From Cyprinodon diabolis (lineage: Eukaryota > Chordata > Actinopteri > Cyprinodontiformes > Cyprinodontidae): a DNA stretch of 64,000 bases. Position numbers and translations under genes: made by a program. Below, piece by piece: positions 11,403 to 24,025 of the stretch. Position 1 is the stretch's first letter; each line of letters opens with the position of its first letter. Where the stretch lies: the NCBI GenBank assembly GCA_030533445.1, contig CM060080.1:7110052-7174051 (forward strand), written 5' to 3'. The notes beneath the pieces are model-generated. The model was not told the DNA's origin. It searched no databases and was given only the letters and a program-made list of their open reading frames with translations.

Positions 11403-12903
11403 AAACTTGACTTAATGTTGTTAATCATTTAAATGCAGCCCATCTGTTCTTTTCTCCTAGGAGACAGGAGAGGGAACAGAGGGGGAGGAGCATAGGGGAT
11501 GGAGGTAAATTAACAAGTTGCCACATGTTTCCAGGCTGTAAGGTGAAAGTGGGTTTGCTGCTTTTAATTAAACAAAGATGTCACTCTGAAAGTCATAATG
11601 GAACCAATGGAGAGACAGCAGGAAGATATAATTTTACTGTGGTATTTGTGAACAGGATGCTGGGATGTTTATTTTTCTTCGCTGAGCATAGCTTAATGAC
11701 AGCTGTGAACTTTTTCATTGGTTTAAGACTGGAGGTGACCGACCACATATTTAAAGCTGAATTGTTATGTTTATAGTTATGGCACTACAGTGTAACCCCA
11801 GCACGTTCAATGCCACTTGTCAGTACTTACATACCCGTTTTTCTACCACAATAACAATATTGTTGCTGTCTATTTAAGACTAATATATTGTTGTGTGACT
11901 TTCAAAATGTATATTTAAATGTTAAATCAACTTGTGTTTAGTGTATATTGCACAACAAATTACATTTGGGAAAAAAGGGAATATCTCCCTTAGTTTTCCT
12001 GTAGTTTCCTGTTAGGTTTGTTAGCCTTTATGATTGTAGAGGAGTCTTTATTGCAAAAGTTTTCTAATAGATATATGTTTCTTCCCCAACAATCTTTCTC
12101 TCCTTCAATTCCACAGTGTCTCTTTGCTCCTTTTCACCACTCTTTTCTTTCCATCTCTTCCCTTCTGATTCACTTTCTCTCTGGTATAATTGGTCTCAGT
12201 GTGTTTTTCTGGTCGTATGCTACATTAATTATCACAGCAATCAGACCAGGGACAATATGGCTTTATTTGTTCCTGTGGGAGAGAGCAATGTGTGTGTGTG
12301 TGTTTGTGTGTGTGTGTATTTCTGTAGACAGGTGATACTCACATGCATGTTAGATACAGCTGAGCAATTTTATGGCTCATTATAGGCTCTAACAAGGCTT
12401 CAGTAGCTGTATGTGTGGACCCCTCTGGGAGATGCTGTGAACACCCTGTCTCACAGGGCAGCAGAGAATACACTCTTTGGAAAAAAAGAAACAGAAGAAC
12501 ACAGCAGTAAAGAAACAATTACAGTGTGTCATTTTGTGTACACATTGATTGTCAGCTGGAGAACAGTTTTTAAAATTGTATCTTAGTTTTCTCAATCAGC
12601 TCTCAAACTAAATCACATTTATCCTAGGTCTACAGATGCCAATTTGCAGTCATTATCCATTTCAAACTACTATTAATATTTTTATATTTATGCATTATAC
12701 AAATGTTGATAAAACAATGCAGTTGATATTAAATTCAACAATAAGCTCTGTAGAAGAAAGGCTGCTAGACAGGTTCAGTAAAGGGTGACATGGGTGATAG
12801 TTTACATGCATAGAGGCAGTACTCGAATTGATTTTACATTTTTAACAATCACCCACCTTCTTAAATGACCATCCTCCCATACTTCTAATAAAACTTCTAC
12901 TAT
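11403..12903. other. Unassigned sequence with TG microsatellite
   Basis: Contains a short interrupted TG repeat at about 12289-12319. Frames at 11525-11776 and 12018-12335 have no recognisable domain. No exon with good splice context was found. Confidence 0.4.
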
Positions 12904-13125
12904 ATGTTAACAGTAATGACAATAATATTGCACTTTCAACATCTGGCGGGCTGTGGGCTTACGAGTAGCCTGAGCAAAATAAATAAAATCAAAGAAGGGT
13001 CCTACAATGACTATGAAGCTGATCCCAGCGGGAAATTTGTCCCTAACTATGTAGGGGCAGTGATAGCCATGCCAGTCCAGGGACTGACAAGGTCAAGGTC
13101 AATGACGGGCTTACCTGATATCTAA
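12904..13125 (+). other. Coding-like segment of unknown identity
   Basis: A 73-codon frame ends in a region that reads like ordinary protein: GSYNDYEADPSGKFVPNYVG, then AVIAMPVQGLTRSRSMTGLP and DI before a TAA at 13123. Possible AG acceptors lie just upstream (for example before codons at 12992). I do not recognise the protein. It could be a terminal exon, a processed fragment, part of an unlisted transposon, or chance. No RNA evidence is available. Confidence 0.25.
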
Positions 13126-13465
13126 CAACCAGATCATATATATTGCTTTAGGTTAATAGACTATATTAATTAGGCTTTGTATGCTTCAAAAAAAAAAATT
13201 AAAAATCCACCATCCACCTTTCTTTTTTTTTGTTACAACTAGACTACAGCGTAGAGGGGAATGTAGAAAAAGAGCAGCAGACGAGGTAGGGGAGAGGTAG
13301 GGAGGTAGATACAGGGCTCTCTGAAGAACGGCCATTGTTATATAAATGTGTGTCTTAATGACTAGGTAGTTAATTTGACCATTATGGAAAACATGGTCCT
13401 TGTGTCACCACTGTGGTATTACAATGAGCCCTAAAGCATTGCACAAACAGAAAAAGAAAAACCCA
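13126..13465. other. Unassigned sequence with A and T runs
   Basis: Poly-A and poly-T runs occur near 13188-13230. No gene recognised. Confidence 0.35.
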
Positions 13466-13470
13466 CAATG

Positions 13471-14181
13471 TGTCATGATTGGTTTTATATCAAACCCACA
13501 TGCAGAACACAACGGAGGCTGGGTAAAAGTTTAACAGAGTTTATTAAAGATGTTGACACAAAAACATGAACTGGATCTGGAACAGCTCCGGGTTGGGTTC
13601 ACTGAAGTCTGCAGAGATGATAGTTTGATTAGCTGGGCAGGCAGATGATTAAAGAGTCCTTTTAGATAATTCTGATTCTACCTTGACGGGGTTCCGGCTT
13701 CTCTTGTGAGAGAGGGAACCGTTGGGTCCAGAGACTGTTGGTTCAGCAGAGTACACAAGCAGCTGCAGCGTCTAGCTTCTGACTTTGAATGGCAGACCTA
13801 TATCAGAGTTTCCAGCTCTTCACAGAGAGCAGCAGGGGAAATCCAAATAGGAATCTTCAGGTTTGGCTCACCAGGGCTGGAAGGCAGGTTAAGCTCACCC
13901 AGAGCTTCAGGCTTGAGACAGGTTTCCTGTGAGCAAAGGCAGAGGAAGGTTAGAACCAGTTTTCTCACTTAGAGACAACTTAGATTCTTTCAGGTAACAG
14001 AGGCTCAGGTTGCTAACCAAACTAAGGTCAACACTGCGGCGTCGAAGGAAGGTCTGGTTGCTGCTTATGTAGGTAGGTCTCCTGATGGGTTGATGAACGT
14101 CAGGTGTGCTGGAGGGCTCCAGCCCAGGAGACCCACAGCGCACTCTGCTGGAGAAAGGTGGTACATCTCCAGATCCCAACA
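13471..14181 (-). mobile_element. Solo LTR, family A copy 2 (Gypsy-like), minus strand
   Basis: Delimited exactly by the perfect 5-bp duplication CAATG at 13466-13470 and 14182-14186. On the minus strand it runs TGTTGGGATC to CATGACA (711 bp), with an AATAAA signal at complement 13540-13545. It is clearly homologous along its whole length to 8397-9112. Since both copies have separate flanks, they are two insertions, not the two ends of one provirus. Confidence 0.93.
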
Positions 14182-14186
14182 CAATG

Positions 14187-14464
14187 GATGTAGTGGGTGG
14201 TGTTTTGTTCTGATTTCCTCCTTATGTTTGTTTAAGTGCTGACACTATCTGCAGCACGAGGCCTTGGGGCTTGGTAGTTATATTTTGAGTTTTAAGAACC
14301 TTAGATTATCTTTGTTTAGCTTTGTGGTTTTGTTTTGATTGTATTTTGTATTTTTGGACTCCTTTGATAACATTTTCTGACGTTAACTAGTATAAGTGAC
14401 TCTGTCAAAAAGCACTTTAAAACATAGTACCTTCTGCTGCACTTCTCTACTTAGCACTAGAATT
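14187..14464. other. Unassigned GT-rich sequence
   Basis: T- and GT-rich sequence (TTTGTGGTTTTGTTTTGATT) between solo LTR and LINE relic. No boundaries were seen. Confidence 0.3.
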
Positions 14465-15950
14465 ATTGGATAGAATGGCATTACTTTTCCATGTTATGCT
14501 GATGATAATCAGCTATATATGTCTATAAATCCAGATGAAGCTAACCCATTACAGAGATTACAGGCATGTCTTGAAGACATAAAAACCTGGATGACTCTTA
14601 ACTTTCTGCTTCTGAATACAGGCAAAACAATAGTTATAGTCTTTGGACCAGAGTCTTTGAAAAAGAAGATGATTAGTCAGTCACTTCATTAAACTGATCT
14701 CCGGTAATAAAGTAAAATATCTTGGTGTTTTTTTTTTACCAGGACCTGTCATTTTAAATGGCATATCAAAGAGGTTTCTAGAATTTCCTTTTTTCCATCT
14801 GTGAAATATTTAAACATTTTGAAATATCCTGTCCAAGGATGAGGCTGAGAAACTAGTCCATGCATTTGTTACTTCAAGGCTGGACTACTGAAATTCTTTA
14901 ATATGAGGATAATTCACAAACTGTAGTTAAAAGCCTTCAGCTGATCCAAAATGCTGCAGCCAGAGTTCTGATGAAAATGAAAAAGAGAAATAATATCTCT
15001 CCTATCCTGGGTTCTCCATCTGATATTATTTCCCTAACAGAGCACTTTGCTCTCAATCTGCAGTAGAATGGGAGGCAGATCTTTTAGTTATCAGGTTCCT
15101 CTCCTGTGGAACCAACTACCAGTTTTAGTCCGTGAGGCAGAGACCCTGTCAACTTTTAAGGGTAGGCTGAAATCTTTCCTTTTTAATAAAGCTTAAAGTT
15201 AGAGTGGCTCAGGTTATCCTGAGCTATCATCATAGTTATGCTGCTATAGGCTTAGACTGCCGGAGGACATAGGGACCCCTTTTTTATCATTCTGCTTCAT
15301 TCCATCTCTATTCTGGGGCGACAGTGGCGTTGGATGTAGGAGTTTGCCCTGAAATCGAAGGGTTGACGGTTCAAGCCCCGACTCCGACTTTCATTGTTGC
15401 TGTGTCCTTGGGCAAGACACTTCACCTGCATTGTCTACTGATGGTGGTCAGAGTGCCCGGTGGCGCCAGTGTACGGCAGCCCCTGTCAATGAGCCCCAGG
15501 GCAACTGTGGCTACAATGTAGCTTGCCACCATCAGTGTGTGTGTGAATGGGTGTGTGAATGGGTGAATGAATGTAGTGTAAAGCGCTTTGGTCAAGTCTC
15601 CTAACTTGAATAAAGGTGCTATATAAGTACATGCCATTTACCATATTCTCCCACTCTGCAGAATCTGTTACTTCAATCTCTAACATTCTGGTCTCTCTGC
15701 TTTTTCTCATATAGCTTCATCTGGTCTGTTCCTATGTGGCTGTGACTTCCTCCTGGAGAGACATACCAGCTCCTCCTGCTCTGTTGGAACCGAGACAGGG
15801 AAGAGGGCCACCTGTTGCCTGTTGCCTCATTTCATGAGGGTGAACCACTTCCATTAGGCAGCAGTGGGCTCCCCTGTCTCAGTTCCACTGTCTATCGGGG
15901 GTCTCCTGAGCTCCTTGAAACATTAAAATTTTCATAAGCCTAACTTCTGA
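14465..15950 (+). mobile_element. L2/Rex1-like LINE 3' part, + strand, split by a SINE
   Basis: Same family as 7022-8127, opposite strand. Near 14490-14630 it reads CYADDNQLYMSINPDEANP, LQACLEDIKTWMTLNFLLLN. Further C-terminal pieces (KLVHAFVTSRLDY, LQLIQNAAARVL, PLLWNQLPV-like) are readable with frameshifts to about 15190. The 3' UTR runs on either side of a SINE at 15316-15640 and continues to about 15950 (CTGTTCCTATGTGGCTGTG, CTCCTGCTCTGTTGGAACC). The catalytic box is preserved in this fragment, but the whole is inactive. Confidence 0.82.
15316..15640 (+). mobile_element. tRNA-derived SINE, full length, + strand
   Basis: The head has a pol III A-box-like stretch near 15325-15345 and a B box (GGTTCAAGCCC) at about 15369-15379. 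A conserved body follows (CCCAGGGCAACTGTGGCTAC), then a short GTGTGAATGGGTG repeat, then an L2-like tail ending AAGGTGCTATATAAG. It sits inside the 3' UTR of the LINE relic. A second copy, minus strand and split, lies at 36005-36664. Confidence 0.85.
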
Positions 15951-17934
15951 TTGAAGGCCTAAATTAAAACAAAATGTACTTTTTACCATTTACTAAACAA
16001 GGTCACAATCCTTATAGGTTTTTGTAAGGTTCTCCCATTTCATTGCAGCCAAGGTTGGGCTGACTAGCCCAGCCAGCCCAATCTCCATGAAGACTGCTCT
16101 ATAAACAAAATGCACTAATAGATTTGCTACAATCATTATTATACATATATACAGACAATAATTATTGTAATCAGCAACTTAGCGACACCTTTTACAGGTA
16201 CCAACCCACAGGCCACACAGGTTTGTGTTATTAAAGTGATTAACCATTTATAAGTCAAGTTGAAAATAAAAAGTTTTGTTTAGTCTATCTAAATTTCCTC
16301 GAGAATCAAGAAAAACATATTATTAATCTATACTTTTTTCAATATGTCATTTGGAATTCTGTGTACAGTTTTATTTATAGAAGCCTGTAAGTATATTTGG
16401 CAGCGAGGAGAAATCTGAAACATGCAGGGCAGTGGTACTTGAGGACCAGGATTGAGAACCACTGATCTAAAACGTAAACAATCTGTGGATAATTGGACTT
16501 TGTTACCTCCAACAAGTAAAAACTAAGATCATTTGATTTTTTTTTTTTTTTAAGGCCAGATTATAGTTTTATTTTAAAATAATCAAGAATAATATTGTAA
16601 AATGGTCTTTAACTTAATCCAAAACAGCAGCTAAAGCAAAACGCTATCCAGTAAACAGGGCCCTGTCATTGCTTAGACTAATCAATTTTGCCACATCATC
16701 AACTGTCCCTAAAAAAAGTAGACTTCTTGATAATATATACAACATGTTCTCTCAGATCAAAGCTGTCTAATCGTTTCCTGTTATAAATAAAGTAGGACTT
16801 AGCAAGGTGCTCAATGTTAGAAAAGGCAAGCTTACATTTGCAATGGGCTATGTTAGATCACATTCTTTATTATTAACTTCACATGATAAAGCGTAAACAT
16901 AAACAAAAATAAAACAGAAAATATTGTAATTGTGTTGAATTTACATACATTTATAAGTCATATCATGCCTCCTCGTCCGCTCCTCGCTCTGTGCTTGTGC
17001 CTTGCTCCGTGCCTGCGACATCTTTGCTCCCATAATGATTTGCAAGAGCTCCCCTCGCAAAGCATTCTGGCATATATCTGCTTGTTTAGTGACCATGGAT
17101 GATCACTCTTGATCACTGCTTTTCAAGGTGCATTTAGAGAAATTTAGACTACACTACTTTTTCATCCCGTAGACATTCGGACAATCATTTAAGATGGCAT
17201 GACCTCTATATAGTGCCCTATACAGAGGTTTGGATGACACAGCCTTCGTCAGAGCAAAGTTCCACCCTTTAGCTGGGTCTCAATCTAAGCTAACAATCCC
17301 TGCAATGCTGTATTGTTTAATAGATCTGTGAACTGTTACCCATTATAATCTAAATGAAACAACACTGATTAATTGCATTTATTGTTATTCACATATATCT
17401 GCTGCTAATTTAAATGGACACTATTGAATGCTTTGATAGATCTAGCCTAACCCTAACTTTTACATTCCCCAAAAAATCCTTTAAATAGACTTTAATACTC
17501 CCTTAATCATGCTTTCTACATTTTTTCTTTGATCTACCTTGTGTTAATTTCTAGTAATCTGTAGTGTCTGTATAGATGTTACATTATGTATAATCCTCTA
17601 TTGTTTGTTGTTTTCAGATTTTTTAACCTGTAGTACAATTTATCACTCAGATCAGACTCACCCTTTTCTGGGTAACATTTGAATAAATAGAGCCATATTC
17701 TAATTTACTAAATTGGTGGAGATTGAACTTTTGAACACCCCTATCCAGAAGTTTTAACTGATAAAAAAAAAAAAAACCTCAGGGTGAAAAAAATCCCATT
17801 TTGCATAATCCTGCCGTTCTGCTTCTCCGCTCCATGATTACTTACACTTACTGACAATCAAGCTCATTTATTCAGCCCACCTGTAGCCGCCAATCCCACT
17901 CATGACACTCACCTGTTTTACTTGCTAATAATAA
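15951..17934. other. Unassigned sequence; one hAT-MITE end at 16405-16474
   Basis: About 16405-16474 carries CATGCAGGGCAGTGG...GATTGAGAACCACTG, a single end of a hAT-type MITE of the same broad group as 5478-5675; the other end was not found. The rest has no recognisable gene. A C-rich segment at 16968-17010 is not coding. Confidence 0.45.
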
Positions 17935-18112
17935 TAACTGAACTTTATGGATCTCACAATTTACCTCTGCATTTAACCCATCCCCTTGGGGAGCAGTGGG
18001 CTGCCATTGAGAGCAGTGTGGGGTTAAGGGTCACTCCCAATGACCCAGAGTGGCAGTCTTGAGTGGGGCTTGACCTCAGAAACTCTGGATGCCCTAACCA
18101 CCAGGCCGCCAT
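17935..18112 (-). mobile_element. tRNA-derived SINE (second family), minus strand
   Basis: On the minus strand it begins with a tRNA-like head (GGCCTGGTGGTTAGGGCATC, A-box-like) and continues through ACTCTGGGTCATTGGGAGTG and CAATGGCAGCCCACTGCTCC to GGGATGGGTTAAATGCAG. A second copy at 62549-62760 shares the whole order. Confidence 0.75.
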
Positions 18113-20990
18113 TCCCCATCAATTCGACTCCTGCTACTTCGACTTCTTACAGGCACAGACTCCTTGCCAAATTATTAAAAGCTATTGTGAGAGTAAACGT
18201 GCGGAGCCTTATCTCACATCCTGTTCCAAAACAATTTTTTTGCTCCACAGATTGTCATTCTTTACCAGGATACTAGCTCGCTGTTACGATGTTTGGCTAT
18301 CTGCATCCCTGGTTTTGACCTTTGCCTTTATTTTCTCATTGGAATGGAAAAAGAAAGTGGGTAGTATGACTATTATTATCATTGAACACTCTAGATTGAA
18401 TTTGTTCATCTCAGAGATTCCTCTTGTTTTGCACTTGGAAAGGAAACATAGAACATAGTAGGATACTCTGTTGGAGTGACATGAAACTTGAAATTGGGTT
18501 TCCTTTGAGCTTTTACTGCCTGACTATAATTGAGAGAGGGGGAACACAACAACCGTGACACCTGTATTTAGGTTAGTGATTTATCTGTTATTTGCTGCTT
18601 AATTATCTGCAATTGGCCAAACTACTGACTTCCCGTCTTTCAAGTCCCTCCTTAGTCTGTCTGTCCATGAACTCCAATCAACTGCACTTGATTAATAAAA
18701 GCAATAGCTTGCTTTCTGTATAGAGATATTATTTAAGGTTCACTGAATCATTACAGTAAAAATGAACGGAAATGGACCTACATCGAAAACTAATTGCCTT
18801 TTAGTTTAAAAAATATGTTTTCAGCACAAAAGATGTCTAATTTTTTTATGTAACCTGCACAACTGCTTCCCGTTGGAATCCCCTCTTTTGTTGGAATACA
18901 GACAGGTGGCTTAAAAGCAAGGTGAGCTAATCTTAGCATTCTTCCAGGGATGATGAAAATCAAGGTGGAGGACCATATTCATGCTTTGTGGATAGTGCAC
19001 TCTTCAGGGCTTTCTGGTTTGAGCAAAGAGCCTACATGAAAAAAATACAAGCAATGGTTTCACACTTGATATTGTCCAGCAGGTTTTAACTAAGGCCTAA
19101 CACACACATTTTAATATAAAAAAAGTCAAATTTCCAGGTGATGGCACCTAGTTTGTTATGAGAACTATTTTTTTGTCCCAAAAACTACCCTTACTCAGAC
19201 GGTGGTGGCCTTGCAGCTCTGAGGCCTGAACGAATGAAATTCTGCACTATATGTAAAATGGAATTAATATGAGATTTTTTTCCCACCACAGTTTAAACTT
19301 ACTGCTGTCTAGAGTTATAACTTGAAGCCCCTCCTCCATCTTCTCTGAATGATGTCTCCTGTTGTTTTATAACCTGCAATAAGCTAGAGTGGTACTATTT
19401 AGATTTCAAATTGAAAACACAGTATTAGTCTGGGAAGCGTCCTGTACAAAATGTTCACAAAAGGGAGGGACATTCAGAACAGCTCTTTGAGCTGATTGGA
19501 GACATGCCTCCACTGTCAAGTTTTTAGCCAATCACAGCAGCAGTAGCAGCTGTGACGTAACACAGTCTTGATTTGTTTCACAGAGTTAACTGATTGTCAT
19601 CTAGTGCTGGTTTAATTCATCATCTGACACACCTGTGTGTTTCGCCTCGTTCCCAGTCAGCCTTCAGCAGATCCACCTGCTCATGTGGCTTTATAAGATG
19701 ATTGCCAGATTATGATCAAGAGCCATTGGTAAGTTTTTTCAAGCATTTCTGCATACTTGTCTGCCTCCTGATTTTCTTGGCCTGAACCATATGGGACCTG
19801 TCAAAGTGTGTTTTTGGATCTCTGAACAGTTTTCTGTCTCCGGACCTCACTCTTAGATTCTCCCCTGGATTACCTCTGGATCTCCTATCACCTGGCTTTG
19901 ACTCTATCTTGAATTCTGAACTCTGGTTTGTCCATTTGATAATTCTGCTTGTCTCTGCTTTCACGGATCTGACCTTTTGCATTCCCCTGGACCAACAATT
20001 AACTAAAGAAAGATTCCTGAAAACCTACCTGGTCACATCCTCAGAGGTTCACCAGTGACCTCACATGCCAGCCGGCTTCTTTAGAGACACTGAATGGAAT
20101 CGATGCTGCTGAAGATGAACGTAGAGTTCAAAGAAGTTGCTGTCACAAGGATACAAACACTGTAGGTTACTCTGCAAGTGCTGTTGACTGCTGTAGAGAA
20201 TGCTCGGTAGATGCTTTGCAGAGACAAAACCAAAGACTCTGGGGGGATAAAAATCTGATAATAAGGAAGGAGAGGATGATGGTCCTGAAGATGATGCAAG
20301 AAGATAATGTTAAAAAAAGTATATTTATCCCCCAATCTGTTGCATTATTTACAGATAAATACCCTCAGGGATTTAGCCTCTTTATTTCTACTTCTAGGAA
20401 AATCCTCTTACCCATCTTTTCAACCTTCTGCAGAGAAGAATTAGACACAGGATCAACATCAGTACCTTTCTGATTTATCAGGAATATCCTGGCTCTGGTT
20501 TCTTCTCCTATCAATATTCTGTGAATATCTTGTAAATACCCATTAATGGTACATTGCCATATCTTAACGACTTGCTTGAGATGGCTTCAGGCATTAAGAA
20601 CCCATAACTAAAACAATTTTCTGGAGAAATTTTGACATGCAGTAAGTTGACTTCTTAACTCTTTAACTTCTACTGCAGACTGAGCTCACCACTCCTCTAT
20701 TTTCACTTTATCCCTACTTTAAACCGCAGGCTTTGTGTATTTATCAAATCAGAAGTTGTTTGTAAATTGATGAATAATAAACAGCAGGGTGGATCACAGT
20801 CTGCAACAAACACAGGAGGATCTTAGAATTTATGTTTTAGTGATGCCATATATATTATTCATGCAGGATCTCCACACTTAACACATTTTGATGCCTTAAG
20901 GCTGACAGTGTTTGCACAGATATCGTGGTGTAGCTTTTTTGTATTACTGTTAAAGATTATTTCTTACAATTTGTTTATTCAATATACAGT
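18113..20990. other. Unassigned sequence, possible old LTR remains
   Basis: No host gene recognised. The stretch 19600-20070 (GTTTCGCCTCGTTCCCAGTC, a TTTATAAGATGA box, then Cys/Trp-rich untranslated-like text) resembles a decayed LTR and leader, but I could not place ends or duplications. The 131-codon frame at 18063-18458 starts inside the SINE and is not credible. Confidence 0.35.
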
Positions 20991-21170
20991 GAAATCCCTT
21001 TATAGTGGTCACGGATATAGTAATCAACCGCTTATATAGATCAAAAGGCTTGGGACAGAATCATCTCTATACAAATGCTGTTTAAATAATTTGTTTACAG
21101 TAATCAAGAAATCCGCTTATAGTGTTCATTTTTGGCCAACAACGGCATTGAAGGAAATGCATGAGAACCA
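20991..21170. mobile_element. Possible pogo/Tigger-like terminal fragment
   Basis: ATACAGTGAAATCCC at about 20987-21000, followed by repeats of 'CTTATATAG' and 'CTTATAGTG', resembles the TA-flanked CAGTGAAAC-type ends of pogo-group elements. No partner end was found. Low certainty. Confidence 0.3.
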
Positions 21171-21490
21171 AAGGCTGGAGAGACCTACAGTAGCAGCCTT
21201 TCAAAATAGCCCTTCCCAGTCAACAGCCAGCAGAATAGCAGCAAAATCCCCTCCAACTTCCAGCCACTGGCCTTCGCATGGGCGTGCATATTTTTTTACC
21301 CTGACTCAAACCTTTCACTGAATTACAGGGTCTAACCAGGAGATGACGCTTCTCTTTAGATCTTAATATCCACAAATCATGACAGAAAGAATATTTTAGA
21401 TGTTTAAAAAGGAATTGTAGGGGACCGGCAAAGGACCAGCCAAGGGCCCATCAAGGAAAGTAGGGAAATTTGGAATGGCTACTACTGTAG
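21170..21490 (+). repeat. Unclassified interspersed repeat U, copy 1
   Basis: Colinear with 59960-60312 and, in part, 54028-54165. Shared landmarks in order: GCAAAATCCCCTCCAACTTC, GCATATTTTTTTAC, AATTACAGGGTCT, ACCAGGAGATGACGCTTCTC, CACAAATCATGACAGAAAGA, CCCATCAAGGAAAGT. It has no coding capacity and I could not fix its ends. Confidence 0.75.
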
Positions 21491-22982
21491 GACAATCAGA
21501 GACCCCAGAAAAGCTATGACCCAACCCCCACCACCCCGACCTGAATAAGGCAAAAAGCACTCTGATATCAGAAAAGTATTGGTAGCGAAAAACACCAAAA
21601 TTCTGGGATCAAGATTTGATGTGAATTTAAAAAATAAGTGGATTGGTGCATTCCTAACTGAGGGCCTTTACCCAAAAAAAAAAAAAATAATAAAAATAAT
21701 ACAAATATTAATTATTTATTTACGCTTATAGAAATGTAATCCAAGGCAAAACAATTTAGATGAGGGTTTGTTATATTGTATTCCTACCACAATCTTTGTA
21801 AAAAAAAAGTTTTTAGAAATCATCAAGCAAAGATCCCATTTGAAAAAAAAAAAAGGTTTTCTGTTTTTCCCAGCAGCAGATGTTCCATTGCAACACTTTG
21901 GAATAAATTACCAAACAACCCTTATTTAATCACCTGCAACACTATCACCTTTTATTGCTGTCGGTCGCATCATCACAATCATTGAGGATTGTTTCTCACC
22001 TGTAAATGTGAGATTTTCTGGAATAATAATACAACCAGAATATTTGATGCATAAATTGTGAATTAAACTGATATGTCAACCATGACAAGAAAAGGCACAG
22101 AGATAATCTGCTAATGACTGTCTCTGTTGTTCACTGAATACACTGTGTCTTGATGTTAAATCCTTTCATTTATGAATTAATACAATGTTTTCCACAATGC
22201 ATCAGCAGAATCCTCAGAAAATGTTTCCAGAACACCTTGGGATAAAAAAAAAAATGCAACCTCGCTGTACAATAATTAGTCAGAACAGTCCTGTGATTGA
22301 AAGTGATTTCTAGATATTTTAGGTACAGAAACGCAGAGGCTAACATGTTTAACATTCAGCTTTTGTGCAAAGAAAAGGAGAATGAGTAACGAACAGAAGC
22401 TGTCTGTCTTTGCACCGACTTGACAGAAGAAAAAAAAAATTCTTGCAAGTCTTGTCACCTTTTGCAGCACATTTTTACTTTGTCGTTTTAAAACATATGT
22501 CTAAGGAAATGAAACATGAAAGCTGACAGCTTGTGCACTGCAGCTCAGCTGCAGAAATAGGCGCACGTCAATATTTACATAAAACTCACAGGGGAAACAG
22601 CTCTCATGGAGGAGCTGGTGTCATTGTCACCCTGATATTCACAATAATGAGTGTCTGTATTTGCATGCCCCTAGGTTGGTTGCAAACTGTTTTTCTGTTT
22701 AAACTTTAGTAGTACAGGTTATTGTTTCCAGTAAGAAAGCAATCAGGTATGAAAACAGAGTCTGATTTATGATAAAAGAAATATTTGGAAAACATCTCAG
22801 GTCAAACATTTTTCCATGTGATTTGTTGTACTTTTCTCTTGCCATCCATCACCAAATAGTCTAAGAGGTAAACAGAGCAGTGGCCACAGGCAGGATGGCC
22901 CAATGAAGGATATTGCCCTTTTACAGAATATAAAATTACACATATTATAAAAGTGCAGCATGACATATTTAATTGACCCATT
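21491..22982. other. Unassigned AT-rich sequence
   Basis: A-rich runs at 21673-21690, 21799-21808 and 21843-21855. No gene, RNA gene or bounded repeat was seen. Confidence 0.4.
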
Positions 22983-23200
22983 AAAGGGAAACACCGTTTT
23001 TTTTACATTGGGATAAAAGATATAAATATAAATAACATAACCGAGGATGTCTGGGGGACAGTGATTCGCCTACATGTTATGAATGCTGGCGTACCAGAAC
23101 GAATAAATTATGAACAGTTTATTTTGTGCTTTCAAGTTATTGCCCATAGGAACACGTTACTTGGATATAACCTAACGGAATATCTTCAGAACGGCTCCAT
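22983..23200 (+). repeat. TTAA-starting repeat (family W), copy 1 fragment
   Basis: Starts TTAAAGGGAAACACCG, with TTTTTTTTACATTGGG next. It ends near ATATCTTCAGAACGGCTCC. The same blocks occur in reverse complement within 29903-30135. A TTAA precedes the conserved start, as in other MITEs in this window. Confidence 0.45.
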
Positions 23201-23249
23201 AGTGTGTATATACATATACACACAAATACACATACACATATTTAAATAT

Positions 23250-24025
23250 ACATATACATATATATATACTCAGACCCTCCAAAGCCCTTCTAACATCCAC
23301 ATCCCACCATACCCCGCCCCCCCACCGGAAATGTAATCCCTCCCCTACATTAACTTTCAAACAACTCACCACACAAGAGAAAAAAGACATCCCTGCTGGG
23401 ATCATTCCCCCTCCCCCTCCCTCCCACCCCCCCACTAGCAGAGTGCAACCACCTTAAGGGGTAAGCATCTGCCAAAAAGTGTTAATGCACATGCCCCCCC
23501 ACCAACTCAACAGGCCCCGAGGCCCCCCAGCACACCAGAGGCCCCGGCAGGGCTGGACAGCCAGGCGCACACCGGCCCAGACCCCAAGCAGCGTAACCCA
23601 CAGAACCCTAACACCCAACGCCCCGCCCCAAGTGATGGAGCCGGTAAAGGGAGCCCAAAGAGATCGGTCTGATGCGGATGCAGATGCTGTCTCAAGATAA
23701 ATATGATTAATATAATATAACAAAAGATCTCTATATTGATTGATGCTGCGTTTTTCCTTACTTTTCCAGTTCATGAGGATAGTTTTCTTTGGGATACGTT
23801 ATGCAGTGAAAGCCAAGCAAACTGATTTTTTTCCAGAGAGCTTCCCTCAAAGTCACCTTGCAAGCAAACTGATGGGGAAGGTGAAATTTTACAACCCAGG
23901 GACTGTGATAAGTCCTTACATACCTGTACCCAGAACCTCTGAACCGGCGTACATAACCATAAGGCATGAATATAATTATCAAGTTGATTGCGTGTGCACT
24001 GTGGACAGATATTAGATTGTGCAAA
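23250..24025 (-). mobile_element. Tx1/L1-type LINE, C-terminal end and 3' UTR, minus strand
   Basis: On the minus strand, 24025-23771 encodes ICPQCTRNQLDNYIHALWLC followed by VQRFWVQVCKDLSQSLGC and CLQGDFEGSSLEKNQF. This is the CxxC...H...C knuckle and C-terminal block of fish Tx1-like L1 elements. The downstream C-rich stretch 23280-23640 (on +, GGCCCCGGCAGGGCTGG) is the GC-rich 3' UTR. The element is 5'-truncated here. Confidence 0.72.

Noticed and set aside
18063..18458. 131-codon + strand frame
   Set aside because: It begins within a SINE in antisense and has no recognisable domain.
23172..23774. Gly/Trp- and Pro-rich frames on both strands
   Set aside because: They come from the C-rich 3' UTR of the Tx1-type LINE.
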